Shown here: piece by piece, positions 23,114-38,100 of the stretch
Layout: every line of letters begins with the position of its first letter
Numbering within the stretch: position 1 is the stretch's first letter
Program-made: the position numbers and the translations under genes
From: Linyphia triangularis
Taxonomy: Eukaryota > Arthropoda > Arachnida > Araneae > Linyphiidae
Length of the DNA stretch: 64,000 nucleotides
Direction: 5' to 3'
Assembly (NCBI GenBank): GCA_963978545.1
Contig: OZ021723.1
Coordinates: forward strand, 45,833,069-45,897,068
The notes under the pieces: generated by a model
The model's input: the letters and a program-made list of their open reading frames with translations, nothing else
What the model was told of the DNA's origin: nothing
The model's database searches: none

Positions 23114-26100
23114 TTTGCATATTATATAATAAATAGTACTTTAAACAGTGTTTGAATTCTTAAAAAAAATCGTAATTAATTTAAAGTTTCATTAGTTATT
23201 GAACTTTTTAAGTGGAAACAATACTATCGTATCTTTTGAAATTCGTAAGAAAAATACTGTTCTGACTTTCATAACAATTTAATACCATCATTAGAATATG
23301 CGTTATGTTTTAAACAAGGATAATTTCATAAAAATGTTTTGGAGACAAACGTGAGCCAGAGTTTAAATACATGCATTCCGTATGATAAACCAAGGGAAAT
23401 TTTAATGAATTAAAGAGAAATGTTAATTGATGTTTAAAATCTAAATTTATGTTGCCTATTTTCCTAAATTACTTTTTTTATCAACAATTGAAAAATAGTA
23501 CGTCTATATTATGAACACAATTTCCTCTGAAAATTTACCATATACATACTCCGGTAGCACAAATACGGTGGCCAACATAGCTCAATATTGCCCAATCACG
23601 ATGTGGACCATTGTAGACTGGCCGTTGTTACGTATCTTGGCCAATTTCGCTCAATGCTGAACAAAATATACTTTAAGTTTTGAAATGTTGATTTTTAAAA
23701 TTAAAAAATACTTTTATAATAAAGCACGGAGGCATAAGAAATATATTTTATGATGTTTTTGACATGTTTATTTTTTAAAAAAATATCATGTATTTTGGAA
23801 AGATGCTCGAGTTTCGGACAGGATTGACCAATCTTCTAAAACCCCTGTTACCCATACGGACCAATACTGCTATCATACCTGGGTATATTATCTACTAGCT
23901 TATATTTAAAAGCTCAAATTGTGAAAGTAATTTAACTTTGTGTTAATAATTTTAAATAAGTTTTGTTACGTTGCAAATTGGAGACTTGTTCCAAATGCTA
24001 TAAGTTGAGCCAAACTTTATTATCAAATAATATTCTTCTTATTCCATTGAGCTCCAATAACAGCGCTGAAATTTTTTTATTAATCAAATCAAATCTTCTA
24101 ACTCATCTATCCTGTTTTACTAAGTATGAATAAGTAAAGATGCATTCCATTTGTAGAAAAGAATTTAGAACTAATATTGTGATGTCAAAGACAGACCTTA
24201 AGAAATTTTATGAAGAACACAATTCAATGTTGAACTCATATTTTTAGAACAAGCTAAACATTTAAATGTAAATTTTGCATTAAATATTAACCAAATGTTT
24301 GAGATTTAATTTGAAATAAAACTTATTATTAATAATACTTGTCAGGAGAGAGGGTTCCGCATCCAGCTAGTTAACTATCGAAAACTTCCAATCGTTGGGG
24401 GGGGGGGGGGTACTCCCCAAAAATATGGTTCGATATGAGGATTATCTCCTTGCAATCTTTGAATAAAAGTCTTCATGTTAGTAAAGTAATAGACTTTATA
24501 ATGCTGTCTTTAGGAAAAAATTTGTATCTATCGCATTCAATGTTCATCCACAAGCAATGAACTTGAGATAGTCCTCGTTTTCGGGTGTATAAATAAAGAA
24601 ATTGCATTCTATTTGCCAGAAACGATTTCAGCAGCAGTTTTAAAACAAATCCTCAAAAACATCGTAAAATATCCGAATAACATGAGTATGAGAAATGTAG
24701 GTGAATGTCTTAGAAACTGAGTTTGAATAACTTGATAATTTCATGAGTACGATATTCGCTTACTACAAGAGACAATATTGGTAAAAATATAGTCAAAATG
24801 CCCTGAAGTAGAATGTCGAAGAGGACGAGGCACAATTTCTAATTAAAAATAAGAATTATTTAGAATAAAAATTAATTTAAATCATTCAATTAAAAAAAAA
24901 AAAAAAAAAAAAAAAACTACCCGAATACTTGTTAATATCTACAATTATGGTGTCAGGCCTAAAAAAATAATAATACAGGAAACACATTTTATTATGTGTA
25001 TTGCCACTCATATTATGGAGAAACTCTTAAGTTTTAGATAGATGTTCTATTAGCGGAGTGTTTAAAATATTGAATTTATACAAACTAATACATAATTTGT
25101 TTGCACTTTTGGTATGTTTCGACTCATTTAACTTACTTTCAAATGACATTTTGATTACAAAAAATTATTAAGTTTAAGAGGAATGACTGGAAATATGCCA
25201 TGTCAATTAAATACATAGATATATAAATTATATCAGGACGACGTCCTGTTTATCTATATAGAATTAACAAGTCCAAGCAAGACAACACAAGCCTTTTCTT
25301 CTATTTAAAAATTTTTTAGATTATAACTCAAGCCCTACCTTTTTTCAGACACAGGATTAAATGAACAAAACCAACAGTTAATCATAATAAAGCTTACTAC
25401 TTAAATAGAGGATCATCCTTTCAATCCAAAGCAGCCTTTTGTTACGATAAAAACAATTCTAACAAGCAACCATTTAACAAACTTTTTATTGGAAAGCGAA
25501 AAATAGAAAAACCAATGAAGCGAATAAATTCATATATTCGTGCTCTATCGAGATGCGACATTTATAGCATAATCTAATCAAAATTCGAAGAACTAACCTT
25601 AAAACAAATAAACGATGTTCTATTTAATTTTATTAAAAAGAATCTTTTCCCCTTTTCTGAAAAAAGGCAAATCAGTCATTTTTTTCGATTTTTACTAATA
25701 ATTGACACAAAAACACGCAAACTTCTAAATGCTCTAACTAATACCCTACATGGTCTACGTCGACCAAACGGTATAATGATTAGCGTGCTAGCTTCTAGAT
25801 CGCGAGGTTGCGGGTTCGAGTCACGTGTAAGGCATGGGTGTTTGTAAATGTATATTGGCTTGTCAAATGACGAATGTTTCGGCGCATTATAGCCCTCGTG
25901 TTGCTGACGGCGCCAGATGATCTGAAAACAACCAACCAACCTACATGGTCTACTTCCTCACGAATAAAATCAATCCAAACCACTTTGTGAACCATTCCAA
26001 ATGAAGTGACGTTTACAACGTAATCTAATCAAAATTCGAAGAAGTAACCTTAAAACAAATAAACGATATTCACTTTAATTTTATTAAAAAGAATTTTTTC

Positions 26101-29100
26101 TCCTTTTCTGAAAAATTACAAATCAGTCGTTTTTTCCATTTTTACTAATCATTAACACAGAAACACGCAAACATTTAAATGCTCTATCATATATCCTACA
26201 TGGTCTCTATACTTTCTCACAAATAAAATCAACCAAAACCATCTTTGTGAGCCAATCCAAATGAAATGACGCCGTTGTTGTGCCAGCAGCGGTCCAAAAC
26301 GAACGCCAGCCGCGGAACACTGCCACAATCCGGCCGGAAAGCCTGACCGAGATGGAATCGGAGCGGCTGCTGAGAGACGGAGTAGCTGCCACAGTTGCCG
26401 GCGTTTACCCGCAGTCGCACCACCACCACCACCAACATCGCGTCCACCATCTGATGGAGGCACGCACCAAAGTGGAAAATGAACACAAGGAAGGTAAGGG
26501 GAATCCCACCACGCCCACGCACTCGTCTTCTTTTGTTTGTTTATTTATTTAAATTCGGTTTTTCTTTACTTCCGTTCTCTTCGATTTGGTTTGTGCTTTT
26601 TTTTTTTATTTATTTATTATTATTATTATTCATTGTTTTTGTTTTGTTGGTTCAGCACTTTACGGCCCGCAGCCTCTGTTGTAGTCTTGCTTCAAAATGA
26701 CGCTGATTGGTTTTCAATGCGATTGTTTTATCGATTCAAATCCTCTAAAAAATCTTTAACCAAATGCATTCGATTTAGAGTTGAATAATGTTCTATTATA
26801 GCTATTATTTATTTTAATGCGATCAAAGTCTTTACAAGGAATATTTAGTTGATGATTGAAATGTAAAAAAAGTACTGATTATGGTTTTAACAGGAAGTTA
26901 ATAGAAATACTGAAAATACAAAACAAAAATGGTAAATATTTAGTTACAATAATTGAACACAACAGTTGGTATGGTAGCAATATTTTCACAGTATTAAAAA
27001 ATAATTTTTCCACTTGACGTAATTTCAATAAAGTTTAGGGTGAAACAATTAATTTCTTTTTTTTTAAGTAAAGGTTTATTTTATAAGTATTATTGAAGAT
27101 TTGTAGTAAAATTGATATACTGTATACTTATAAAGTATCTATAGAAATAGAATATTCTCTTATTGTTAGTAAAAGGGACTTTGGAATTTTAAATTACCTC
27201 ATTCAGTAGAGTTGGCGTCTTTAATATTATAGGCGTGTTTATTTTAAGCCCATTTGAAGTAGATAAAATTACATTTACGTAGTAAAAATGCTATAATAAA
27301 AAATATGTAATTAACATCAAATTATTAACGTTTCTAGCAACGTTTCAAGTAGCATGTTTATATTATTCTTTTATGTAATGTATAAGTAGAATTTATCACA
27401 TTTTCTTATATGTAATTCATAAAATATTTATATATACATATTATTTTTAGAGCTGAGTCATATATATTTTTATCTTTGTTTGACCATACTATACCAATTA
27501 TTCTAGTAAATAGGTTTTAACTAGTTAATTTATACCTATATTTAAAGTTATTTCTTAGTGATTCACATCTCACTTCTAAATCGCAGATTTTTTAAATAAA
27601 TAATGGTTTTTTTTAATCTCACTCTCATGAAAAATTGCACATTTAATAACTATATCATTAATATTAAAAAAAAAAAAAAAAAGGGGGGGGGGGGGAGAAA
27701 GAAAAAGAAAAAGAAAGAAAAAAAAGTTAACTATATAGTCTATAAAAATATTTTTGTAATTTTTCTGCAGAAAATATTGTTCACATTGAAATTTAATCAC
27801 AGAATCGGCTGCGGGTCATTTTTATTTATTATAAAACCTTCGAGGATTAACTGTAATTTTTTATTTTATTATTTTGTTTCATCTTACTTTCAATACGTTT
27901 ATCTTATTTTATGCTGTAAGCACAATATTGAATCTGAGCATTGTTTAAATGTAGTCCACTTGTATTCCTTGCAACAATACAAAATTTTTAATCATTTGGT
28001 GCTTATACAAAAAATATTATGTATTATAATTCGATAGCTTCTTAAATAAATGTTTATATAACTGTTTTGGTTATGAAAGATCCTATTAATTAAATTATTT
28101 TGAATGTAAAATATTTATTTTGTAAGTGTTCTACTATAAATGGAATAAATTGATCTATTTATTCGAATTAGTTTTTTAATATTTGCGGTGATGATCAACT
28201 ACTCTTATAAAGAATAAAAAATGGGAACAATTTATGATTAGTAATTTTAATTTTAACATATATTTGCTTTTTAATTTTAGAAAAACTATAAATTTAAGCA
28301 ATTACAAAATACTATGGGCATTTAAAAAAGTAAAACACTACATTTAAAGTTGGTTACATATTTTTTTTTATTGCTAGCAAATTTTTTCTTCTCGATAAAA
28401 CTATATAGAAAACTTATATAATATAATAAGCATTGATGTTAATATGAAATAACCCCAAACTTTTAATATTAATACTTCAAGCGATAGGAACTTATCGGGT
28501 TTTTTTTTATTCAAAAAAGGAGTATTTTGTTTGTGTATATAAAAGCCTCTATTCATAAAAATTGAAATTCTTTGTTTTTTATATTTCAAAATAGTGATAT
28601 AAATAAAGTAACCAAAGAAATAAAGTCCATGAAAAAAATTCTAGTGAATGAAAATTACGTATGCGATTGTTATGCAAATGTTTTTTTGTTTTTTTTTCGT
28701 AACATTTAATAAACACTAAAATTACACATTTTTGTAATGGCCACTGCGAATGTGATTTTTTAACATTATAAGATTAACTATGAATAAAACATTTAAATAA
28801 CAAAACAATAATAAATGTTTACTGTACAATGTATTAAGTAATGATTTTGATATTATGGATTTTTAAAATACAAGAAAAAGTGGTTTGGTCTTTCTTTTTA
28901 TCTTTTTCTTGTTTTTAAATAAAAATAAGATTTTTTCTACTTGCGTTATTACAACTGGGCTGTACGTGCTGAACTATTTGTTTGATATAATTTATTCATT
29001 GTAATTTCTCCTTTAAGATTAAAATAAATGTAATTTTTCAAATATTTGTCTCTTTTTTTTTTTTTACTCTTTGAATTATTTAAACTGCTATATTTTCCAT

Positions 29101-32100
29101 TTATTCCTCTACAATGGATTCCCCTTATCTTCTTATTGTAATATGAGCATTTATTATAAAATAGCGTTTCTCAATACGTTGGTCACGACCCAGTGGTAGA
29201 TCGTGAATTCTTTTGGTGGGTCACGAAAAGTTTTTATATAATGCTTGAAGTTTTTCTAATTTAACTAAGACTAATAATGAAATTGACTTTTAAAAATGGA
29301 AAAGTTAGTTTTCATTTTGCCCAACAGTTAAATGGTTTGGCCATTTTGTAAAAAAAAAAAAGAAAGAAAAAATATGCCTGTTTAAATTAAAAATTTCTCT
29401 TTCATAGTTTTCAAAACAAATATTTAAGTTTTAAAAGCAATTTAGAGTTTTCCAATAGATTATGCGTTATGAGTATTAGATCTATTCATTGAAAAATTAT
29501 TTTTTGCAAAACTTCGAATAAATATAAAAGTTTTTTTGAATTTTTAAAAGTATAATGCGTATGAATGTTATCAACATTAAAAGTACTATGTGTTTATGAG
29601 AATAAGGGTGCATAAAAAAGTGGATTTAAATTTTCCAAAGAGTGTGCCTTGACCTTTACATTTTTGTGACACTTATATTTGTGATTTGATTAAATTGATT
29701 GGAAATTACGAACGATATACCAGTCATTCAATTTACAATTCACTCCCTTGTTTAAGCAATTGCACATGACAAAGAAAATCAATTCCAATTGTACTAATTT
29801 ATTACTTTTTTATAAAATAAATGTGCCCCTATTTTAATTCTGCTACTTTTCGTATCAATTTTAAAATCCAATAACTCAGTTTTTTCGAGGCCATTTCTTC
29901 TATTAGAAAAAGTCCACAAAAAAAATAAAAGCAAAATCAAGCGATATGAAAAATACCTCCGTGAATGTAACTATAAAAAATACATTCAAGTTTTATGCCG
30001 TATACTATATTAATTCAGGAATGGTTTTGCTTAATTAAACTGAGTGGTATTGCTTCTTTTATATGAAAGCATTTAATATTTATAAAAACATCCTGATGTA
30101 TTATTGGCAACGTTTCTTTTTTTTTTTATATAACACACTGTGGAAAAATCATTTTACTTTATAAACTTTTTGCCTGTTTTTTGCTTTTAAGTCGAGTTAA
30201 AAAAAAACAAAAAAAAAAAAAAACAAAAAAAAAAAAAAAAAAAAAACACTCAAATTAAGACGTGAGGGTTTTCATTTCATTAAACACAATTACCGATACT
30301 ATAAAAATAGAACCCATTTCCACTCCACTTTGTTAATTCAATTATCAATATCACCCCCACAACACAAAAAAGCAACAGTTTTTCTCGTATTAATCAGCAA
30401 GCCTTTTTAAACTAGTTTTTAGGCTAAACGGATTTCTTTCAATTAGAGCACTAATTTAATATAACTCAAGTAATTCAATTTCCTCAAAGCATTTAAAAAA
30501 CATCCCCTGCACAGCAAGCGTAAACAAAGCAGTCTTTTTTACCATTCAAATTAAATAATAATAAAAAAACGACACAATCAGGTAAAATAATTTTGGTTGA
30601 AAAAAAAACACACTGTCCATTTAGTTATTCAATGCAATGATGCAAACATTATGTCAAAAAATGTTCCATTCTCTCCTGAGACTGTCTTTTCTTTAACTCG
30701 CATATGAAAAAAATTATTCTGGAAGGATATTAGCTTACCACCTCAGCATATTGTTTTAATAAATTTAATTTTACCTCAGATAAATAAAGGAAGAGAGAAA
30801 AAATAACTTTTCTTACGCTTTAATAAACATTTCTTTTCAAGTTTCTTACCGTTAATGTCTGTAATCGTGTTTCTTAAAACCTTTTTCAATTTTTTGCCTT
30901 CAGTCTTTTTTGTAGAACTATTCCAACTTATTAAAAATTTACACTTTCTTATTTTTTACCCCTTAATTCCCTATCGTTCCCCCTCACAGGTAGTAAGCTC
31001 GTTAGTACTTTAATTCTTTTTTTTCTCCACGTTTGAATGAGCAGTCCTGAGTTGGGTTTTATGCCGCTTAATTGCATTAAGAGCCGGCGACCACAGTCTT
31101 AGTGATTGTTACGCTGCAAACTTCTCTTTGTGTGCAATGGGGTCTAAAAAATTAATATCCTGTAGAACAGAAAAAAAAAAATCTTAAAATTTTATTTTTA
31201 TTCTAATCAATCTTAAAAGAACATTTCGAGTGATTTTAAATGGTTTTAACGGGGAAATCGATTGTATATCAGAAGGTTTGGATTTTAAGTAAGATCTGCA
31301 TACAACGTATATTGATCGCATAGCATTTCCCTCTCAGACTTCCTCATATCAAAGATATTTTAATGCTTGATTTTAGTTGCAATTTTAAGTTATTTTTAAA
31401 TTTTAACCTAAAAGTCTTAGGCTCAACAAAATTTATTCTACATAAGCCTCCCTTCACAGTCCCCCAATTCAAATCAAGGCCTTCTCCTCCTATAAGTGTT
31501 CATATTCATGTAAAAAGCTTGTTTCGGGCTCATAAATAGTACATAATAATTTTTATTTGGGTTGCAATTTAAAGATCATAGAAATTATATTTTAATATTT
31601 ATATATTGTATAAATAGAAATCTTTCTCTATTAATATATAGCTGTAATTCTACTTTAGAAAGCATATAGAGGGTACCAGGGAATAAAAGCGCAATGTAAA
31701 TTTTTGTCAAATTAAGATTCACGCGCCATTTAGTGACATTCGAAGGGATCTATTAGTCTGTAATTTTGTTTTGGAGACAAAGGCAAAGAGAGATGGGGAA
31801 GAGAAGACGTGGGATGCTAAGTATGAGTTTTTTTAAATCCTTTATAATAACTTCGCTTTTGTATGTTTGTTTGTCGATGAGAGCGGAATCTGCAAAGGCC
31901 TAATTAGCCCTCTTGACGTCATCCAATTGGTATGAAACTTGGCAGATAGATTCGATGTCGATGACAATTCCTTGTATCAAATTTTAGGGCTGTTACTGTC
32001 ACTAAAAGATCACTTTTATGGAATACTAACAAACCAACTTGCCGTCATTCAATCGCATTAAAAAAAGCATTGAACCGACCCTTGTTGAAACTCTTTCCCT

Positions 32101-35100
32101 GTTGCCAATTTTTTTTAATAAATAAATAATAAAATTACTTCGATCAGAATAAATAAATGATTTTTAGATGACGTTCACGTTCATTTTAAATAAATTTTAA
32201 AACGTAGTTTGCCGCATATTTTGTTGATAGAAATGTTTTTGATATCGGCGCTGTGTTAATGAATATAAAAATTGGCAATGCACATAAGGGAATTTTTTAA
32301 AACTCTGTTTTTATGGGTTATATTATTGATAAATACTAATGGACTATTTAAATTTAGCTAACTTAATTTATAAGCTAGATAAGTCTTTCCTTAGATATAT
32401 AGATTTCTTTAGAAAAGTTTGATTGTTTACTGTTAAAACCATAACCTTCAAAATAGTTCATTCAATAAAATGAATGTTTAAAAGTGGATGATTTCAACTA
32501 GTTTGTTAGCTTTATTTAGAAGTATCTAATTAAGTTTCTATTTAAGAAATAACTTGAAAAAAAAATGTATTTGAAATGCATCTTAAATTATACAATTAGT
32601 TAATTCAAAACAGGTAAAAATAATTCAGAACAGTGAGTTAGTATTAAAAAAGAAGTCATTAGTATAACGGTTACGTATAAATGGAATGAGTTATTTTTTC
32701 ACAATTTTGCCATAGTTGTAATAGCTAATTAATCACTTCACAATGGAATTATTTTTTAAGAAACCCAGCATTTTTTCTGAACTCTGTTGAACAATTTTGG
32801 AAAATCAGGAAGCTCTAAAATCGCAGTATTCCTCTTAATTTTTTTTCTTCTTTTTTCTTTTAAATGTTTTTTTATCCATCAATGATCTTTTCAAATTAAA
32901 ATTGACGAATCAGTTACTGGTTTCTATATTTGAAAAGTCATTTTATTCGCGGACTTTAAATGAAAGTTGAATATTTTCGATAATTCTCGTCAATTGAAAG
33001 AATATCAACCTATGGAGTTTAACAGAAGCTAAGGATACAGAAGTTAATAGTCCGTTAGTTTGCCGGTTCAACCAAACAACGTAATCCTACGCTTTCACTA
33101 GTGACAGGATTATGAATAATCAATGCACATTTAACCATGTGTATAAATATTAATCATTACCAAATGTTACAACTGTAGTTCATTCAAGGAAAAGCGTATT
33201 AACTTATTCAGTACATACCATCTGAAAAAGAAAAGAAAAAAAAAAAAAAAACTTGAATTTGAATAATTGCTTCTTATAAATGACCAGCTGTTGTCCTACA
33301 GCTCTTGACGCACACATGTCCGACTTATCATCTCGCGAGGAGATGCTCGAACAACAACAGAGACATCAACAACAAGGTAGCATCCAAATGGTAGGAGGCG
33401 GTCCCGCAGTGAGTTACGGCCAAGAAGTTGGTCCACCTGTCTTCAGCTGCCCACCTCCAGGTCAGGAGACCATCTACGAGACTTCTGCGAGGCTGCTCTT
33501 CATGGCAGTCAAGTGGGCCAAGAATCTACCCTCATTCGCTAACCTGCCATTCAGAGACCAGGTAAAGGATGCAATCAGTAATATAAAAGTGATTGCTAAT
33601 CATTATTCCCAATCCCCACCTTACTAACCAAATAGAAAATGTTCTAATATATGAAATTGGCATAAATTATTGCTTTCAATCTAGCATTTTTCACCGATAG
33701 CAACAGACAAGCAGCTCATTTTAATAATCACTTAGTGACTGTTCAAAGTTTAGGAATTAAAAGTAAATAAACTGGAAACTTTATAGGTCCCCCCCCCCCC
33801 CAATTTGCGTGCCTCGATCAATTGTAACTAAGAAATAAATTCTGAGATGTAAATAATAAAACAAAACAATGCTTTATTTTCTCTTCAAATTTCATTAATT
33901 AGCGTCTGTGTTGTTAAAATTATAGCTTAAATTATCAAATGCTTTGAATCAATAATTTGTTCGATAATGTGCACTTTAAAATTTTGCATTAAGTCTATTG
34001 AATGGTGAAAGGCAGACAAAGAAAACACAAATTTGAAACCGGATGAGTGAGTTGATCTGCTTATCTGACACTACATTCGTAAAAGATATGTTGTACGTGT
34101 TATTAAGGATACTATTTATGAAAGATGTTCAGATATAGGGAGGAAATTGTACTATACTCTGATAAGCTCTTTAGTAGATATATTTCAGCAACTTAGGTGC
34201 TATTAATTCAACATGGTAGTGGCAGTACATACTGGTAAAATATTTCCGGAACTTTGCTTCTGCTGCAATTTTCTTTAAAAAAAAAAAAAGAATTATGTTA
34301 AGGTTAGTAAAATAGACCATTTGTCGCAGTTCTGGGCTCAGATATAGAGCAGTCCACCAAGTCTATAATACTGCAAGTCGGAAGTATGACTCACAAAATC
34401 AGAATAAGTGTTAGGAACTATTGGTTGATTAACGCCAATTATGTGGAGTAGATATACTAACCTAAAGGAAGGATAAAACGAGAAGAGTTGAGCTCAGACT
34501 AACTTGTTGCAAGATTAGTTATTTCAAAAGATGATTCGGTTTTCAGATTGGTAAAAAGTTTGGTTGTAGAAACGTTCATATAGAAGGTATGGCAAGATTT
34601 TGTCAGGGGAAAAATTTTTGAAGAAAATACGCATATATTATAGGAAATGTTTAGATATAACTTAGTGACATCGTTCGGGAAATCTTAGATTTGGGAAGAC
34701 AAATAAAAATGTCCTGTAACTTTGCATGACTTTTTTATTTGTAATTCCTTCAATCTTATTCCCAAATGCTCCTAAGGTACCCACTCTTCTTCAGAGTTTT
34801 GTTCAATTTGAATCCTAAACTTTTTCCCATTCAAGAACCAGAACTGCATTAGTTAAAAAAATTGAGCTCCCTCTTCATTTAGTTAGTGTTTAGTCTCTAG
34901 TTACTACTCTCGGTGTAACAGACAGTGCTAGAAGTGTGGGTAGAAGCGGGGTAATGCGAAACCCCCCCCCCCCCCACTTCTAAAACCACTGAAATACATT
35001 CCCCCACCTTTAAAAACACTAAATCCGTCTAAAAACTACTAAAGAAAAGTAACAATTAACCTTTAAATGTAGTGACACTGAGAAAAAGCGATTTAAAGTT

Positions 35101-38100
35101 TTCAAATGTAAAAATTATCTATTTATTATGTATATTATACTACTATTAAAATGTATTGCACTTCTTTGTATAAAGATTATAAGTATTTTTATTGAAAAAT
35201 ACTGTTACGCTTGGTCACCTTTTAGCTTTGGAGAAATATTAAGTAAAATTTCTATTCGTCTTTCATATAGAGACAAGTTTTTTTTAAAAAAAATAAAAAA
35301 TTAAAGATATCTATTAATTTAATATGAAAGTATGCACATTTAGAAGCATTATTTAAATCTAAATAAACAATTATGTATGTAATTTTGAGTTATTATTTCA
35401 CTTTATCTCTTACTTCCAAGTAAAAAAATCTAATTCGCAGAATATTCATTAAAATAAGAATAGATTTTCAACCCTTGTTCAGTGTTAGTGTTAAGAAGTA
35501 TAAAATATTTCCTTCCTAGTTAATATTTTTTTATATAAGACAGGAAATTATAAAATTTATCGTTGGGAGAGGGGGGGGGGGGGTGCACTTGTCACCAACT
35601 TTTGGACATCCCCCGATTTTTGTCCACCTCACTTCTACCACTGTTAATAGATCTATTTAATTTTCAATAAAATCATTCTTCGCATGGTTCAATTGGTAAC
35701 CAATACTTTTTTTTCCTTCAGGTAATTCTGTTGGAAGAGGCATGGTCCGAACTATTCCTGCTTTGTGCCATCCAGTGGTGCATGCCCTCCGATTCGGCGC
35801 CTCTCTTCACTCCCACGGAACATCTCCAGGCAGGACTCTCCAACGGAAAAGCAGCCCTTACGTTGGCAGATGTCCGAACACTCCAGGAGACGTTGGCCAG
35901 GTTCAAGGGTGTGGGGGTGGACCCCGCGGAATTCGCATGCCTTAAGGCCATAGCTCTCTTCAAGGCAGGTGGGTAGATTTTTTTTTGCATCGTGGATATT
36001 GGTAAAGTGTCGATAGTAGATACGGGAGGGGAAATGGGGGGGGGGGGGGTGAAAACACTTGATGATTTTGTTTGATATTGAGACTTCTGTAGTTTCCTAT
36101 TCACTCATAAAATTCTTATTTTGATACTTGGGAAAGTTTAAGTAGCTATTGTAAAACAAATTTTGGTATCGTGAGCAGGGTTCGCCAAAATGCGTGAAAT
36201 CTGCGTGAACACGCATTGAAAATCATTTTCACCCCTTAGTTAAAATCTAAAAAATAATCCTCCTTTTTATAAAAACAGAGATCATCCTAGCCGTTTTTCG
36301 AAGGGCGGCGCTAACTCCTTGCCTTTTTCCTTTGAAAATAGAGTCCCTTTCTGAAAAAATACAAAATTTTCATTCTTTTTTTTTATCGAAATGCAATATA
36401 CGGATCACCCCCTCCGAAATCCACTGTTACGCATTCGTATTTAAAAGTGCCTCGCACAGACCAGTGACTGACTGGAATCAGGGAATGACTGCTGATACCA
36501 CGTGCCTCATTAGTAGGTAGATTGTAGAGGGCCGTCCCACAATTTTCAAATGTAATTTCGTACGTTCCTTAATAAAGTGTGTTTCACTTTACTAAGGAAA
36601 ACACACTTTAATGCCTTCTTACAATGCCTTCTTGCACAAAATAGAGGTGTTTTTTTTTTTTTTTTTTACCGGTAGGACTGATTCAGAAATTCAGATAATT
36701 TCGCCAATGTCTATCGCCGGCGTTTTTTGGAGATTTTCGGGATATCGTAAATTGTCAAGTTTTACTTTTCCGTCATTTGCACGATAGTTGCCGTAGTGTT
36801 GCCAGCATTTACCCGATAGTTTCGCGAGACAACAACGTGGTGTCACCGAAAGGCATAGTGTTTGTAGTTAAATGTTTATAACCATTAAGTGTTTTTAGTA
36901 TGCACTTAAAAAGCTTATTTCCTGACTGATACGCGAAATCGCGATCGTGCATCACTGTTATTGTTGTAGTTATTAATTTCTATAGTTAGAATAGTATGAA
37001 ACATATTTTGCTTTAGTTTAAAAAAAAATTAGTTTAAAAAGTACCCTTTGGATTTTAAAAATACCACTTAAAATTTAGAAAGGGAGTGAAAATACCCTTT
37101 GGAAATATTTAACTAGCGAACACTGATTGTGAGTGTTATTCTCATTTGCAACTTATTATTGAAGAGTATTAATTGGAAGGTTTAGATTATAGATACATTG
37201 CCAAAGACCAAGACTAGAGGAATCTGGGATGTTTTTCAGATATTCAGGGACGTAAAATGTAACTTATTAGGTGTAACAGTCCCATATGAGTCTTGCCTGA
37301 GAAAGAGAAATACAGAGAGTAGGACTTGTGTAGGACAAAACAATGAAAATCCACATTGTTGCATTATTTATCATGTTTACTTGTTTTCTGATATGGGAGT
37401 TAGTTACGAGGTGGCTTTGGGATAAAATCCATGAACTACAAGACATGAGTATACCGCTTGAAAAAGAAAATTATCTTTCCAGACTATAAATAAAACTGCA
37501 GGCAAATGAATGAGTACTAAATTCTAATCATAGTGGGTACTGGGAGGAATGATTTAGTTAAATATAAAATTCTATTTATATAAAAAAATGTGTCATTATA
37601 CAACAAAGAAAATTATCTAAAAATAAATCTACCGTTATTTGTAGGGTAAAGTCTGGTAAAATTCATTAAGTAATGTCATTGTATGAAAACCTATTTCAAT
37701 TTACCTTGTAAATATCCTCCTTCATTTGCTCTTCAAAATTTGCTAGTTTTGTTACAATTAATTAAATAGAAATCCTTATTGATACAGTCTAATTTCTTCT
37801 CAGATGCTCGTGGCTTGAAAGATGCCCACCAAGTGGAAGGCTTACAGGATCAAGCCCACTTGATGCTGCAGCAGCACGTGAAGACGCAGCATCCAACACA
37901 TCCTTTCAGGTATTTTATTTACTTTTATTACACTCTGAAAATTTTATTTGAAATAACAATTTATTAGAAAATTCGTACGATTGAATGGAATTAGTAATGT
38001 TTTAAGAATACAATTACTATGGTTAAACTGTTTAAAACAGCTGATAGTAAAATTATTTTCGATGTGGTCACATTAGTAAGCTGCCCTGTAAGTAATTGTA

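Larger units (their letters stand above)
22400..26289 (+). other. Hr51 intron carrying a repeat, a SINE and a tandem duplication
   Basis: 3890-bp intron. It includes a repeat R1 copy (about 23560-23895), a long G run near 24400, an A run near 24892-24916 and a tandem duplication abutting the next exon (25555-26275). Confidence 0.85.
26494..33301 (+). other. Largest Hr51 intron (6.8 kb)
   Basis: AT-rich, with A and T homopolymers (for example 30201-30246), an A/G homopolymer block at 27666-27724, a hAT-end-like remnant (29165-29240) and an R2 copy (31850-32330). A less AT-rich stretch at about 30990-31150 includes CTTAATTGCATTAAGAGCC, a homeodomain-like palindrome, and may be regulatory. Confidence 0.8.
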
